From contig JAFLRO010000008.1 of the NCBI GenBank assembly GCA_022511425.1, positions 1 through 51,111 on the forward strand: a stretch of DNA of 51,111 nucleotides. The letters are read 5' to 3'. The position numbers and the translations under genes were made by a program. This DNA is from Acetatifactor sp. Lineage in GTDB: Bacteria > Bacillota > Clostridia > Lachnospirales > Lachnospiraceae. Below are positions 9,045-18,307 of this stretch, piece after piece. Below the pieces are notes generated by a model. That model was not told the DNA's origin, did not search any database, and worked only from the letters and a program-made list of their open reading frames with translations. The first letter of the stretch is position 1; each line of letters begins with the position of its first letter.

Positions 9045-9974
9045 ATGGGCGAAAAAATCAGTATTATTATTCCTGTATATAAAGTAGAAGCCTATTTGCC
9101 AAAATGTATTGAAAGTATTATACATCAAACATATTCTGACTTAGAAATCATTCTTGTGGATGATGGCTCGCCGGATCAATGTGGTGAAATTTGTGATCAA
9201 TATGCTCAAAACGATGAACGTATTCACGTTATTCATAAGAAAAACCAAGGGGTAGCCCGTGCCCGCAATGACGGCATTGAATATGCCAGCGGTGATTACA
9301 TCAGCTTTATTGACAGCGATGATTGGATTGCGGAAAATGCGTATGAGATTTTATATCAGGGACTAAAGAAATATGATGCGGATTGTGCAGTGGGAAAATG
9401 TGTCACTGTCATTGATAAAAATGGAGTTTTAAAGCCAAAAAAGAATAAGAATTCTGCTGTGAGGTGTGAGACAGCTTCAGAAGCTATGAAGCATGTTCTG
9501 TTAAATGCTTCCGCAGTTTGGAATCGTCTGTTTAAGCGGGAAGTCTTTCAACATATTCGATTTCCGCTAGATCGGGTGAACGATGATGAGGTGGTTGCAC
9601 TTCACGCTTATGCAGAGTGTAATAAAATTGTTTTTTTAAATGAAGATACATACTATTATCGTATACGCCAGAACAGTATCACAACATCAAAATTTTCGAT
9701 AAGAAATGTGGATTATTATTATAACAGTATTGACAACCTTAACTTTGTCAGACAGGTAATGCCGGAGCTGGTGCCATGTGCGGAGTATAAGTATATCAAA
9801 GCCACGCTGTACTGTTATGTGAATCTCAGAAAGTTGAAACACGATCCGAAAGCAAGGGAGATTCGGGAACAGCTGCGTCTGGATTTAAAAAAGAACAGGG
9901 CTATTGCTTATTCGAACCAATATGTTTCTCCGGTCCTGAAACTATTGATGTTTATAACTACACTTCCGTTCTAG
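9045..9974 (+). CDS. GT2 family glycosyltransferase
   Basis: A 309-residue GT-A enzyme: I-S-I-I-I-P-V-Y-K-V-E-A-Y-L, I-L-V-D-D-G-S-P-D, R-A-R-N-D-G and metal-binding D-S-D-D. Good ribosome binding site (GAGGAG, 8 bases upstream). It ends the tightly packed run acyltransferase-Wzx-GT4-GT2-GT2. It probably adds one sugar to the repeat unit of the surface glycan; donor and linkage are unknown. Confidence 0.85.
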   Translation: MGEKISIIIPVYKVEAYLPKCIESIIHQTYSDLEIILVDDGSPDQCGEICDQYAQNDERIHVIHKKNQGVARARNDGIEYASGDYISFIDSDDWIAENAYEILYQGLKKYDADCAVGKCVTVIDKNGVLKPKKNKNSAVRCETASEAMKHVLLNASAVWNRLFKREVFQHIRFPLDRVNDDEVVALHAYAECNKIVFLNEDTYYYRIRQNSITTSKFSIRNVDYYYNSIDNLNFVRQVMPELVPCAEYKYIKATLYCYVNLRKLKHDPKAREIREQLRLDLKKNRAIAYSNQYVSPVLKLLMFITTLPF

Positions 9975-10037
9975 ATCCCATTTATCTCAGCGGTCCTGTA
10001 GACAGCTGGATGCGCAGACAGCTGTTTATGTCGTATT

Positions 10038-10062
10038 CAACTAAAAGGAATAGTTGTTTTTT
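10038..10062 (+). terminator. Probable weak terminator
   Basis: CAACTA (10038-10043) and TAGTTG (10051-10056) form a short stem with a 7-base loop, followed by six T. It would close the first glycan operon, though the stem is AT-rich and short. Confidence 0.5.
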
Positions 10063-10097
10063 GAAGTTAGGATAAAAATTCAACTAAGGGAGAAACA

Positions 10098-11588
10098 ATG
10101 TTCATTCGTAAATTACTAAATGAAATTCGTAACAATATTTTGGTTTATGTTTTGCTGGGGCTGATTTCGCTTCTTTTTGTATATTTCGTTTCTTGTTCAA
10201 CTTCTCCCTTTTATCCATACTACTATGGTGATGACTCTGCGCAGTTCCAGACAATTGGGAGGGCATGGGCTGATGGCTTAATTCCATATATCGATATGTT
10301 CGACCATAAGGGGCCGTTGATTTTCTTTATCGACATGCTGGGATTCTGCATGACAGGGTCTTCTATGGGGATTATGCTGCTACAGGTGGTTTTTTTATTT
10401 ATTACTTTAGTGGCGTTTTATAAAATGACACAACTGGCCACTTCTTCAAAATGCTATGGCATTTGTGCAGTCATTTTATCATTGAGTGTCTTCCATTTTG
10501 TATATAGCAGAGGGAATTTTACGGAAGAGTATTGCCTGCCCTTTGTCAGCATATGTACTTATTTCCAGATAAAGTATCTGACGGTATCTCTTGAGCAGAA
10601 ACAATTGTCCCATAGGCCGTTTCACGCGTTTCTTTATGGATTATCATTTGGTGTATGCCTGTTGACCAGAGTGACCAACGGTATAACTATATGTGCAGGG
10701 ATTCTGATTATATGCTGTGTTTTACTTAAAAATAAAAAATGCAAAAATCTACTATGGAATGCTTTTGGCTTTATTATCGGATTCCTGTTGATTTTTTTAC
10801 CCTTTGCTATTTATTTTGCAGCACATGATTTGTTTCATGAATTTATGTATGGTACACTTTTGTATAATTTTGAATATCAGGCATATATGTCTTCATGGCT
10901 TAAGGAGGCAACATTATTATCGATATTGGAATTTGTAGTTGTACATTTTACAGCATGTGTCATTTTCCTTGTGGCGGTTTTAGCATTTCTGTGTCGGAAA
11001 ACTGTGCTCACAGTTTACTGTTTATTGTGTGGCTTCCTTGAACTTTATATTTTTACCTGTGGTGCCAGTTACAGTCATTATGCCATTATAACGCTTCCTC
11101 AAGCCATTATATTTCTTAATGAAATTTACGGAATGGAAACAAAGAAGAGAATCTATTTAATCGTTAAAAGAATGCTTCTGGGTGCCACTGTGGTTTTCAG
11201 TATTGCTTGTACGGCTATTTTGCTGACAAGGGTCATAAATCTACATAATAAATATAAAGAATATCATGAAGTGGGTTATGAACAGCTTTTGAGTATGGTT
11301 CCGGAAGAGGAGAGGGATTCTTTTATTGCATATGGGGGTGGCACCTTTAGGGAATTGTATCTTTTGCATGATATTACCCCTTGCTATAAATATTTTGTCA
11401 TGCAGGAATGGCATGCTTCTTTCAGTGAACAGACCCGAGAAGATATTCATCAGGTGTTTGCAGAAGGAAATGCGATATGGATTTTGACAGATGGTTCAAC
11501 TGAGGTTATTCAAGATATTTTGAACAGTCGTTATACAATCATTGCCGAAATGGGGCAGTATCAATTATTTCGGTTAAGTTTAAGTTAG
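10098..11588 (+). CDS. GT-C-like membrane glycosyltransferase (GT39-like)
   Basis: A 496-residue membrane protein with about ten to twelve helices. After the first helix comes an extracytoplasmic loop with Y-Y-G-D-D-S-A-Q (residues ~41-48) and then F-D-H-K-G-P-L-I-F-F-I-D, the pattern of GT39/ArnT-like GT-C enzymes, which use polyprenyl-linked sugars outside the membrane. The C-terminal ~100 residues form a soluble domain. Likely role: modification or polymerisation of the surface glycan; the exact reaction is unknown. Base composition is visibly AT-rich compared with the housekeeping genes of the window. Start ATG 10098 with AAGGGAG upstream. Confidence 0.65.
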   Translation: MFIRKLLNEIRNNILVYVLLGLISLLFVYFVSCSTSPFYPYYYGDDSAQFQTIGRAWADGLIPYIDMFDHKGPLIFFIDMLGFCMTGSSMGIMLLQVVFLFITLVAFYKMTQLATSSKCYGICAVILSLSVFHFVYSRGNFTEEYCLPFVSICTYFQIKYLTVSLEQKQLSHRPFHAFLYGLSFGVCLLTRVTNGITICAGILIICCVLLKNKKCKNLLWNAFGFIIGFLLIFLPFAIYFAAHDLFHEFMYGTLLYNFEYQAYMSSWLKEATLLSILEFVVVHFTACVIFLVAVLAFLCRKTVLTVYCLLCGFLELYIFTCGASYSHYAIITLPQAIIFLNEIYGMETKKRIYLIVKRMLLGATVVFSIACTAILLTRVINLHNKYKEYHEVGYEQLLSMVPEEERDSFIAYGGGTFRELYLLHDITPCYKYFVMQEWHASFSEQTREDIHQVFAEGNAIWILTDGSTEVIQDILNSRYTIIAEMGQYQLFRLSLS

Positions 11589-11628
11589 CAACATAAGCTG
11601 CGCCTCTTTTGATAGGGATGTGGCTGTA

Positions 11629-12744
11629 TTACAGTACTTTGCGTTTATCACTAAGTGATTTATTAATAAAGCCAATTAATAAATTATCCATCTTATAAAA
11701 CAGAAAAGCAACTACTACACTAAACAGAATAACAAAAAGCATTGTTATAGAGTTATGCTCAAATACAGCAAAAGCCATATTTAAAACATCAACATGCACC
11801 AGAAATAACTCCAGCGAAATACTTCCCAGCATCTTTAGTAATCTTGAACTTAATTCGCAGGAATATGTCATCAAATAAATAAATACGCAGACAGACAGTG
11901 CTGTTGGTATCTGAATTAATGGTATATCAATTTTCCGGCTGATAAGAAGCAAAGCCATCATGACAAAGAAAGATATAAAGGAAAAAATTAACAGTCTGTT
12001 GCCTTTTTGCAGAATGCTTTTACATCTATCTGCAGTAAATGCCAAAAGTAAGCCAAGATAAAAGCATCCCACAGAAAGATACCACCAAGTGCCGACCCCG
12101 ATAAGAACACATCCTGCTATCCATATAATGATAAAGACTAGCATACAGATCATTTTCCTTGTTTTAGTCTTTAACTTGAATGCGAAATAGCAAGATATAT
12201 TAAGGTATAGTATTACGATCATAAACCATACCGCATTAGGCTGTCCATGGTCAACCCGCGCATCAAATGTTAATATCTTCCAAAGGTATGTGCCAAAAGT
12301 CTGCCGGGTACAGAGGGAGAATGCTGTTATTGTGGTAAAATACGGAATATATAATCTTAATAATCTTTTTATTAAGTAGTTGGCATCGAAACATATTTTT
12401 TTATTCTCATATTGTATTGCTGCCGTATAACCGGATATGAGCAAAAAGATACCTACGGAAATATAACCGGCCATGCCATATATCGGCAATAACCGAAATA
12501 CACCATTATCCGGTAAAAGCAGTTTTTGACAATAGTGGTGAAACATAATTGCTATTGCGGCAAGTCCCCTAAGACACAGAGTATTATCTTTACTCATAGG
12601 AGAGTTGTTTTTGACACTATCGACATTCCCTTGTCTCTTTCGTGTTTTTTTATATGCCAACCCTACATTGATCAAGATAATCAAAGGTACAATGAGAATT
12701 GCACAGACCAGAAAAACATAACTTGCACCTTTCGTCAGTTCCAT
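11629..12744 (-). CDS. Membrane acyltransferase (acyltransferase 3 family)
   Basis: A 371-residue membrane protein on the minus strand, convergent with the GT-C gene. After a first helix and a basic linker it shows L-C-L-R-G-L-A-A-I-A-I-M-F-H-H-Y, the acyltransferase-3 signature with the conserved histidine, and then V-G-I-F-L-L-I-S-G-Y. About ten helices in total. It would acylate a surface sugar. It is unrelated in detail to the acyltransferase at 4057, so the glycan may carry two different decorations. Its upstream region is shared with the divergent gene at 13015. Confidence 0.8.
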   Translation of the reverse strand: MELTKGASYVFLVCAILIVPLIILINVGLAYKKTRKRQGNVDSVKNNSPMSKDNTLCLRGLAAIAIMFHHYCQKLLLPDNGVFRLLPIYGMAGYISVGIFLLISGYTAAIQYENKKICFDANYLIKRLLRLYIPYFTTITAFSLCTRQTFGTYLWKILTFDARVDHGQPNAVWFMIVILYLNISCYFAFKLKTKTRKMICMLVFIIIWIAGCVLIGVGTWWYLSVGCFYLGLLLAFTADRCKSILQKGNRLLIFSFISFFVMMALLLISRKIDIPLIQIPTALSVCVFIYLMTYSCELSSRLLKMLGSISLELFLVHVDVLNMAFAVFEHNSITMLFVILFSVVVAFLFYKMDNLLIGFINKSLSDKRKVL

Positions 12745-13014
12745 TATATATGTCCTCTCATTTCTTTTTTGGCTGTGTACTATGGACTTTGAATTTGTAC
12801 TCTTAATTATACTGATTTTTTAACAATCCGCAAGTGCTTTCCAATAGAATGGAAATCCTTGAGATACAAAGGGATAAGGGGGAATTAATGACTTGTCACA
12901 TGTGCCGGAAAATGTTATTTTATACATAAGCAGCGCCCTTCTGAACAATAGCAATGATAAGCTGTGGCGCAGTAATTTTGTTCATTATTTGTCTGGTAAA
13001 ATGAGGGTATATTG
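12745..13014. other. Divergent intergenic region
   Basis: About 270 AT-rich bases between the minus-strand acyltransferase and the plus-strand GT-C gene. It must hold both promoters, but I could not place a convincing -35/-10 pair for either. GAGGG (13003-13007) is the ribosome binding site of the plus-strand gene. Confidence 0.3.
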
Positions 13015-14724
13015 ATGCAGATATTTATTAACTTAGAAAGAACGATGAAAAAGTATTATCCATATGTTATTCTTATGCTCTTGACGGTTTTGTTATTTTG
13101 GCGGGCAAGATATAGCTTTTGTTGGTCGGACGAAAGCTATTACATTTCGGGAGTCGATAGGATTTTGCGAGGAGACCGCTTATTGACGGATGAATGGCAT
13201 GTAGGACAAGTATATTCTATCATATTGTTCCCTGTAGCTGGAGCCTATAAAATGCTGGTTCAGTCATGGGATGGAGTCTATTTGTTTTTTAGAATTCTCT
13301 CAGTGCTGCTTCAGTTCAGCGTGTGCATGTATTTTTACAAAGTAATGATAAAGCATAACATAAATCAAATTGCCAGCCTTGTGTGCAGTGTGGTGATATT
13401 ATTTTACAGCAGAGCGTATATTGATACCCTTTCTTATTATGCCGTTATCCTGGCACTATACATGTTGGCATTGCTCCTGCTTTATGATGGCGGGAAAAGG
13501 AATGCATGGAAGTTGTTTTGGGCAGGAATGTTCTTGGGCGGTGTCATTATCATCAATCCGTACTTCGTGATTGCGGTTTTGGCATCTGTTGTAGGGGTGT
13601 ATATATACGAAACAAAGAAGCGTGTGAATTCGAAAGTATATCTACTGTCATTTATGTTTGGATTATTCGTGTGTGCAGGATTCGCCTGTTATCTTGTCCT
13701 TAGAAATAATTCTATCGCAGAAATCATAGCCAGCATGGCTTGGTGGGCAGAAGGGGATACCCATATGTTTGGGGTGGGAAATTGGTGGATGGCTTTTGTT
13801 TATGTTGCAGCCAGATTTAAATTCACAATTATTCCCTCTGCGCTGTGTGTGATATACTCGTTGATCATAACAGTAAAGAGAAAAATAACAGATAAGAAAT
13901 CAGCAGTAATTTTTGCCATAAGCTTTGTACTTTTCACAATGAACTGTTTGATAGACCGTCTTTATGAGGGAACTATACATACTAACCTGGCCATTTTTGG
14001 TTTACAGGTGTTTATCATTACTCAGAAGAAGCAATGGGATATCTTTCGCTGTTTTTATTTACCGGGCCTGACTCTGGCTTTTTTCATGAGCTTAAGCAGT
14101 GATACCGGTTTTTCGGCAATGAGTGTTGGGTTTGCTTTATCAGGGGGGGTAAGTTGTATTATTATATGCAACTATGTCAGTGAGATTTTGAAAAAAAGGC
14201 GAGATACTGTCCTGGCAGTCTGCGGTATGTTGAGCCTGGCCGTCGCTGTCCTGCTGTCAGGTGTTTACAGGATTATGGTTGTATATAGGGACTCGGACTT
14301 GATGAATCTGAATGTTAAGATTGAGGAGGGGCCTGCAAAAGGATTATTTACGTCGGCGGAACATTATGAGCAGTATATGCAGGTCTTGGCTGTGATGGAC
14401 CAGTATTGTAGCGGAGAGGGGAATGTGTTGATTTTAAGCTTATGTCCGTGGGCGTATCTCTGTACGGATATGCGCTGTGGCGCGTACACGACCTGGCGGA
14501 TAAAAATGGATAGAAATGACGAGAAATTAAATGCATACTACGAACAACACCCGGATAGGATACCTAATGTTGTCATAGAGCTGAATGATAATATAGGGAA
14601 TTATGATTTGACAGAGAATCCACAGTATGACCCTGAAAGATATAACTCCTTTTTGTGGCAATATATGGAAGACAATTCCTATGAAAAAATTACAGTTGAG
14701 TGTGGATATGTTTGGTTAGAGTAA
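13015..14724 (+). CDS. GT-C-like membrane glycosyltransferase
   Basis: A ~569-residue membrane protein with about ten to twelve helices. I chose ATG 13015 (GAGGG 7 bases upstream); TTG 13012 and ATG 13045 are alternatives. After the first helix comes W-S-D-E-S-Y-Y-I-S-G-V-D, the acidic loop of GT39-like GT-C enzymes. The C-terminal ~120 residues are soluble and probably outside the cell. Function is inferred from topology and the loop motif only. It stands alone between the divergent region and the Pel operon promoter. Confidence 0.55.
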   Translation: MQIFINLERTMKKYYPYVILMLLTVLLFWRARYSFCWSDESYYISGVDRILRGDRLLTDEWHVGQVYSIILFPVAGAYKMLVQSWDGVYLFFRILSVLLQFSVCMYFYKVMIKHNINQIASLVCSVVILFYSRAYIDTLSYYAVILALYMLALLLLYDGGKRNAWKLFWAGMFLGGVIIINPYFVIAVLASVVGVYIYETKKRVNSKVYLLSFMFGLFVCAGFACYLVLRNNSIAEIIASMAWWAEGDTHMFGVGNWWMAFVYVAARFKFTIIPSALCVIYSLIITVKRKITDKKSAVIFAISFVLFTMNCLIDRLYEGTIHTNLAIFGLQVFIITQKKQWDIFRCFYLPGLTLAFFMSLSSDTGFSAMSVGFALSGGVSCIIICNYVSEILKKRRDTVLAVCGMLSLAVAVLLSGVYRIMVVYRDSDLMNLNVKIEEGPAKGLFTSAEHYEQYMQVLAVMDQYCSGEGNVLILSLCPWAYLCTDMRCGAYTTWRIKMDRNDEKLNAYYEQHPDRIPNVVIELNDNIGNYDLTENPQYDPERYNSFLWQYMEDNSYEKITVECGYVWLE

Positions 14725-14821
14725 TGACAGTTGGTTATAGAGATACCGGTAACCCATGGAGTTTGTGGGCAAAACTACCGAAACTCAAGTGTCAAATGGG
14801 CTTTTTTTATTGACAGAAATA

Positions 14822-14830
14822 TGTTATAAT
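14822..14830 (+). promoter_or_regulatory. Extended -10 promoter of the PqqD-Pel operon
   Basis: TGtTATAAT (14822-14830) is a consensus extended -10, 40 bases before the PqqD start. A TTGACA at 14810-14815 is only 9 bases away and cannot be its -35; the properly spaced -35 place is a T run. Confidence 0.55.
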
Positions 14831-14870
14831 GTAAACGACACACTAAAACAATGATAAAGGGAAGCAATTC

Positions 14871-15119
14871 ATGAGATATCAATTGCGCTATGCCGCTGGA
14901 ACATATTGGTTGTTGGACACCTGGCAGGAAGGCGTACCATACAGGAAACCGCTCACCATGAATGAAGTGGGCGCTGACATCTGGCAGATGATGGAGCAGA
15001 GATGCAGCCGGGAACAGATTGTGGATGCTCTATGCCGGGAATATCAGGTTAACAGGGAAGTGATTGAGCAGGATGTTGAGCGGTTCATGGCACAACTGGA
15101 GGAATATGGAATAGAGTAA
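14871..15119 (+). CDS. PqqD-family protein (peptide-binding RRE-like)
   Basis: An 82-residue protein with the PqqD pattern: an N-terminal beta-hairpin (Y-A-A-G-T-Y-W-L-L-D), then L-T-M-N-E-V-G-A-D-I-W-Q-M-M, a spacer with I-V-D-A-L-C-R-E-Y, and a final helix ending D-V-E-R-F-M-A-Q-L. PqqD-type domains (RiPP recognition elements) bind leader peptides and present them to modifying enzymes. No modifying enzyme is adjacent: the next gene, 44 bases away and in the same operon, is the epimerase-PelD fusion. The likely client is the pair of leader-bearing proteins at 32586 and 33498. Ribosome binding site AAGGGAAG. Confidence 0.8.
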   Translation: MRYQLRYAAGTYWLLDTWQEGVPYRKPLTMNEVGADIWQMMEQRCSREQIVDALCREYQVNREVIEQDVERFMAQLEEYGIE

Positions 15120-15163
15120 ACAGAGGATAACAAGCTGTCTGGCGGCAGCAGAAAAGAGGGCTT

Positions 15164-17350
15164 ATGAATGTATTGTTAATTGGCGGTCCTGGGAGTCTGG
15201 CCGATAACTTGATCATCAAGCTGAACAAGGAAGGACACAGGGTATATCTGCTCACGGGTAATCGATATGGCAACGAACCCTATCAGAAGGTGTTTGAACG
15301 GTATAACTTTACATACGATAACAGCTGTCTAAATGAGATTTTTGAGAGTGTAAATCCGGATTTGACAATCTTTCTCGGCGCCTATGACACTAATTTCAAA
15401 TGGCATGACGAGGAGGCTACGTCAGTAAAATTTTCGTCCAGTCTCATGAATCTGTTGATGGGTTATGCCATGCAGGATCACGGCAGATTTATTTATCTGT
15501 CATCGGAGGCTGTTTTCAGTGAACACTATCCGGAAGATATTACGGAAGCGATAGAGACATCCCCTGCCGGACTCCGAGGTATGACGCTGGCTCAAGGCGA
15601 AGAAATGTGTGAGAGCTATCGCAGGACGAGAGGGCTTGATGTTATCACTCTGCGGTTGGATCATCTGTACAGTATTCCCAAGCGCCGGAAGGATGTAGTG
15701 GATATTTGTAGCGACATGTGTCTACAAGCTTTTGAAAAAAAGAAGATCACGATTCAGGAGAATGTTACCCAATCCCTGCTTTATGAGACAGATGCTATAG
15801 AATTTATCTATCGACTGGGATCATGTAATGAACATAATAATTCTTTGTACAATATTTCATCCTCTGTAGAGATTACCCAACAACAGCTGGCTGAACTTGT
15901 ACAGGAAGCAATGGGCGAAGAGATAGAAATTGATACAGAAGATGCCTATGCCAAAGAACAGCGTATAGTGCTCTCCAACCGCCTGTTTGACAGTGAATTT
16001 GGCAATCCCTTTTTCTGTAATGTAGGTGATATTGTTAAAAAAATCGTTGCACAGATGAAAAAGAACAGCAACGCTTTTTTGACGTGGGAGGATGCAAAGC
16101 CGCCTTTGTGGCAGCGCATATTAAAAACATCAGGTTGGCTTCTTCGGACTATGATTCCCTTTGTGGAGAATCTGGTGGCGTTTATTCCCTTCTTTATGTT
16201 GAATAACCGTGCGGTCGGCAGTTCATATTTTGCAAACCTGGACTTTTACCTGTTGTATGTACTTTTGTTTGCTGTTGTATATGGCCAGCAACAGGCTACG
16301 CTTTCTGCGGTGCTGGCTGTAGCAGGTTACTGCTTCAGGCAGATGTATGAACGGTCCGGCTTTGAGGTCATGTTGGATGCCAACACATATGTGTGGATTG
16401 CGCAGTTGTTTATCTTGGGGCTGGTAGTGGGTTACATGAGGGACCAAATTAAGAAGCTGCAAGCGGAGAGTCAGGAGGAGAAAGATTTTCTCGTGCAACA
16501 GCTGGGAGATATACAGGATATCAATACCAGTAATGTGCGAGTCAAAGATGCCTTGGAGACTCAAATCGTAAATCAGAATGATAGTGTGGGCAAAATATAC
16601 AGCATTACTTCTGCCTTGGATCAGTATAGCCCTGAGGAAGTACTGTTTTATGCAGCTGAGATGTTGGGAAAACTGGTCAGAAGCAAGGATGTGGCTATCT
16701 ATACAGTATCTAACCGTTCCTACGCCAGGCTGTTTTCCTCCACATCAAAAAAGGCCAGAATGCTGGGGAACTCGATTCAGTATACCCAGATGGGTGAGCT
16801 GTACGACACATTGTTGGAACACAGGGTATTTATCAACCGAAAAATGGACGAGAGATATCCGCTGATGGCAAACGCTCTCTTTGATGACAAAGAAGAGATG
16901 CAGATGATACTTATGATCTGGGGAATCCCATGGGAGAGTATGACACTGGGGCAGGCAAACCAGCTGGTGGTAATCAGTGCGTTGATTCAAAACGCGGTGT
17001 TAAGGGCCAATAGATATCTTTCAGCACTGGAGGATCAGCGATATGTAGAGGATACGCAGACGTTGGAAACTTCTGCATTTACCTCATTGCTCAATGCCTA
17101 TTTGACAGCTCAGAACAAGGGACTGACAGAATGTACTGTGCTTCGGGTGGATGCTGAACCTTCCACCTACAAAGACACGGGCAAGAAGCTTATGGCGAAA
17201 CTCCGTCAGACCGATTACATTGGCACTTTGTCGGACGGTGGGCTCTACGCACTTTTATCCAATACCAGCCGTGAGGATGCCCAGTATGTTATCCAGCGTT
17301 TTGCTGAGGTTGGCTATAAAAGCCATATAGTGGAGGATAGCGTAGCATGA
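15164..17350 (+). CDS. pelD: NAD-dependent epimerase-PelD fusion, c-di-GMP receptor
   Basis: A 728-residue fusion. Residues 1-~300 form an SDR-type epimerase/dehydratase with the nucleotide loop G-G-P-G-S-L-A (7-13) and an S-S-E-A strand end. Helices at ~325-348, 360-393 and 408-425 are followed by a short coiled coil, a GAF-like domain (~470-620) and a degenerate GGDEF domain in which GGDEF reads S-D-G-G-L (690-694). The inhibitory site is intact: R-Q-T-D at 681-684, exactly five residues before it, as in Pseudomonas PelD, which binds c-di-GMP without making it. The epimerase half likely supplies or adjusts the UDP-HexNAc donor. No diguanylate cyclase is encoded in the window. It overlaps the PelE start by four bases. 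Confidence 0.85.
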   Translation: MNVLLIGGPGSLADNLIIKLNKEGHRVYLLTGNRYGNEPYQKVFERYNFTYDNSCLNEIFESVNPDLTIFLGAYDTNFKWHDEEATSVKFSSSLMNLLMGYAMQDHGRFIYLSSEAVFSEHYPEDITEAIETSPAGLRGMTLAQGEEMCESYRRTRGLDVITLRLDHLYSIPKRRKDVVDICSDMCLQAFEKKKITIQENVTQSLLYETDAIEFIYRLGSCNEHNNSLYNISSSVEITQQQLAELVQEAMGEEIEIDTEDAYAKEQRIVLSNRLFDSEFGNPFFCNVGDIVKKIVAQMKKNSNAFLTWEDAKPPLWQRILKTSGWLLRTMIPFVENLVAFIPFFMLNNRAVGSSYFANLDFYLLYVLLFAVVYGQQQATLSAVLAVAGYCFRQMYERSGFEVMLDANTYVWIAQLFILGLVVGYMRDQIKKLQAESQEEKDFLVQQLGDIQDINTSNVRVKDALETQIVNQNDSVGKIYSITSALDQYSPEEVLFYAAEMLGKLVRSKDVAIYTVSNRSYARLFSSTSKKARMLGNSIQYTQMGELYDTLLEHRVFINRKMDERYPLMANALFDDKEEMQMILMIWGIPWESMTLGQANQLVVISALIQNAVLRANRYLSALEDQRYVEDTQTLETSAFTSLLNAYLTAQNKGLTECTVLRVDAEPSTYKDTGKKLMAKLRQTDYIGTLSDGGLYALLSNTSREDAQYVIQRFAEVGYKSHIVEDSVA

Positions 17351-18255
17351 CAGGCCGACAGATTTTATTTTTAACCCTGATTGTTGTAAATACGCTGATT
17401 GTCCTGCTGTATCTGGTAATCAATGGATTTCGTAAGGAGAGGGACAGAAAAACAGGTATTATCAAGGCTGTCGTAATGATGTTGTGCCCGGTGGCGGGTC
17501 CCTGTTTCTTTTTGATGGCATACGTCTTCTACCGAACTGCTTTCTCAGCGCCTGTGAGTTTGGAAGACGTTATTTTCAGCAAGGAGCGTGCTAGGACCTT
17601 TGTCCATGCAGAGGAGGACAGGGAACGAAATATTGTTCCATTGGAGGAAGCTATTGAGATTACAAACACGGATGATTTACGAAATTTAATGATGAATGTG
17701 GTTCGGGGAGATATCAGAAATTCTCTTGCTTCAATATCACTTGCGCTGAACAGTCAGGATACGGAGACTGCCCACTACGCGGCGTCAGTGCTACAGGATG
17801 CTCTGAATGATTTCCGTATGAATGTGCAAAAGCAGTATAAACTTGTCCTGACAGAAGGAGGAGATCAGGCTAAGTACGCGGAAGCGTTGATTGAATACAT
17901 GAATCAGGTGTTGGTACAAAGAGTGTTTACAGATATGGAGCAGAAAAATTATGTGAGCATCATGGATAAGGTCTGTGATGTGCTCTATATTAAGGACAGG
18001 GAACACATGACAAGTAATCAGTATGAAGCTATTTCTCTCAGACTTCTGGAAATAGAAGATTACGATAATTGTAGAAAATGGTGTGACCGGGCGGAATACC
18101 AATATCCCAATACGCTGTCTACCTACACGTGTCAGCTCAAGCTTTACTTTAATAGTGGACAGAAACAGAGGTTTTTTGAGGTTTTAGAGGATTTGAAACA
18201 TTCCGCTGTAGTTATCGACAGTGAAACTCTGGAATTGATTCGAGTTTTCCTTTAA
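17347..18255 (+). CDS. pelE: PelE-like membrane/TPR protein
   Basis: A 302-residue protein: two N-terminal membrane helices (~5-25 and 37-59), then a soluble helical region (from ~residue 95) with TPR-like helix pairs, clearest at the C-terminus. This is the architecture of PelE, which links PelD to the synthase complex. Its position directly after PelD with an ATGA overlap supports the call; sequence similarity alone would be weak. Confidence 0.7.
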   Translation: MTGRQILFLTLIVVNTLIVLLYLVINGFRKERDRKTGIIKAVVMMLCPVAGPCFFLMAYVFYRTAFSAPVSLEDVIFSKERARTFVHAEEDRERNIVPLEEAIEITNTDDLRNLMMNVVRGDIRNSLASISLALNSQDTETAHYAASVLQDALNDFRMNVQKQYKLVLTEGGDQAKYAEALIEYMNQVLVQRVFTDMEQKNYVSIMDKVCDVLYIKDREHMTSNQYEAISLRLLEIEDYDNCRKWCDRAEYQYPNTLSTYTCQLKLYFNSGQKQRFFEVLEDLKHSAVVIDSETLELIRVFL

Positions 18256-18307
18256 TATATAACCAATTTTTCATTTCAGCCCGGTAACACGGACAAGGGG
18301 TATAAAG

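Noticed and set aside
14810..14830. TTGACA and TATAAT as a -35/-10 pair
   Set aside because: The spacer is only 9 bases; only the extended -10 is kept.
14725..14870. Possible c-di-GMP riboswitch before the Pel operon
   Set aside because: GGGCAAAA and a few pairs recall class I, but the conserved core and paired arms are missing.
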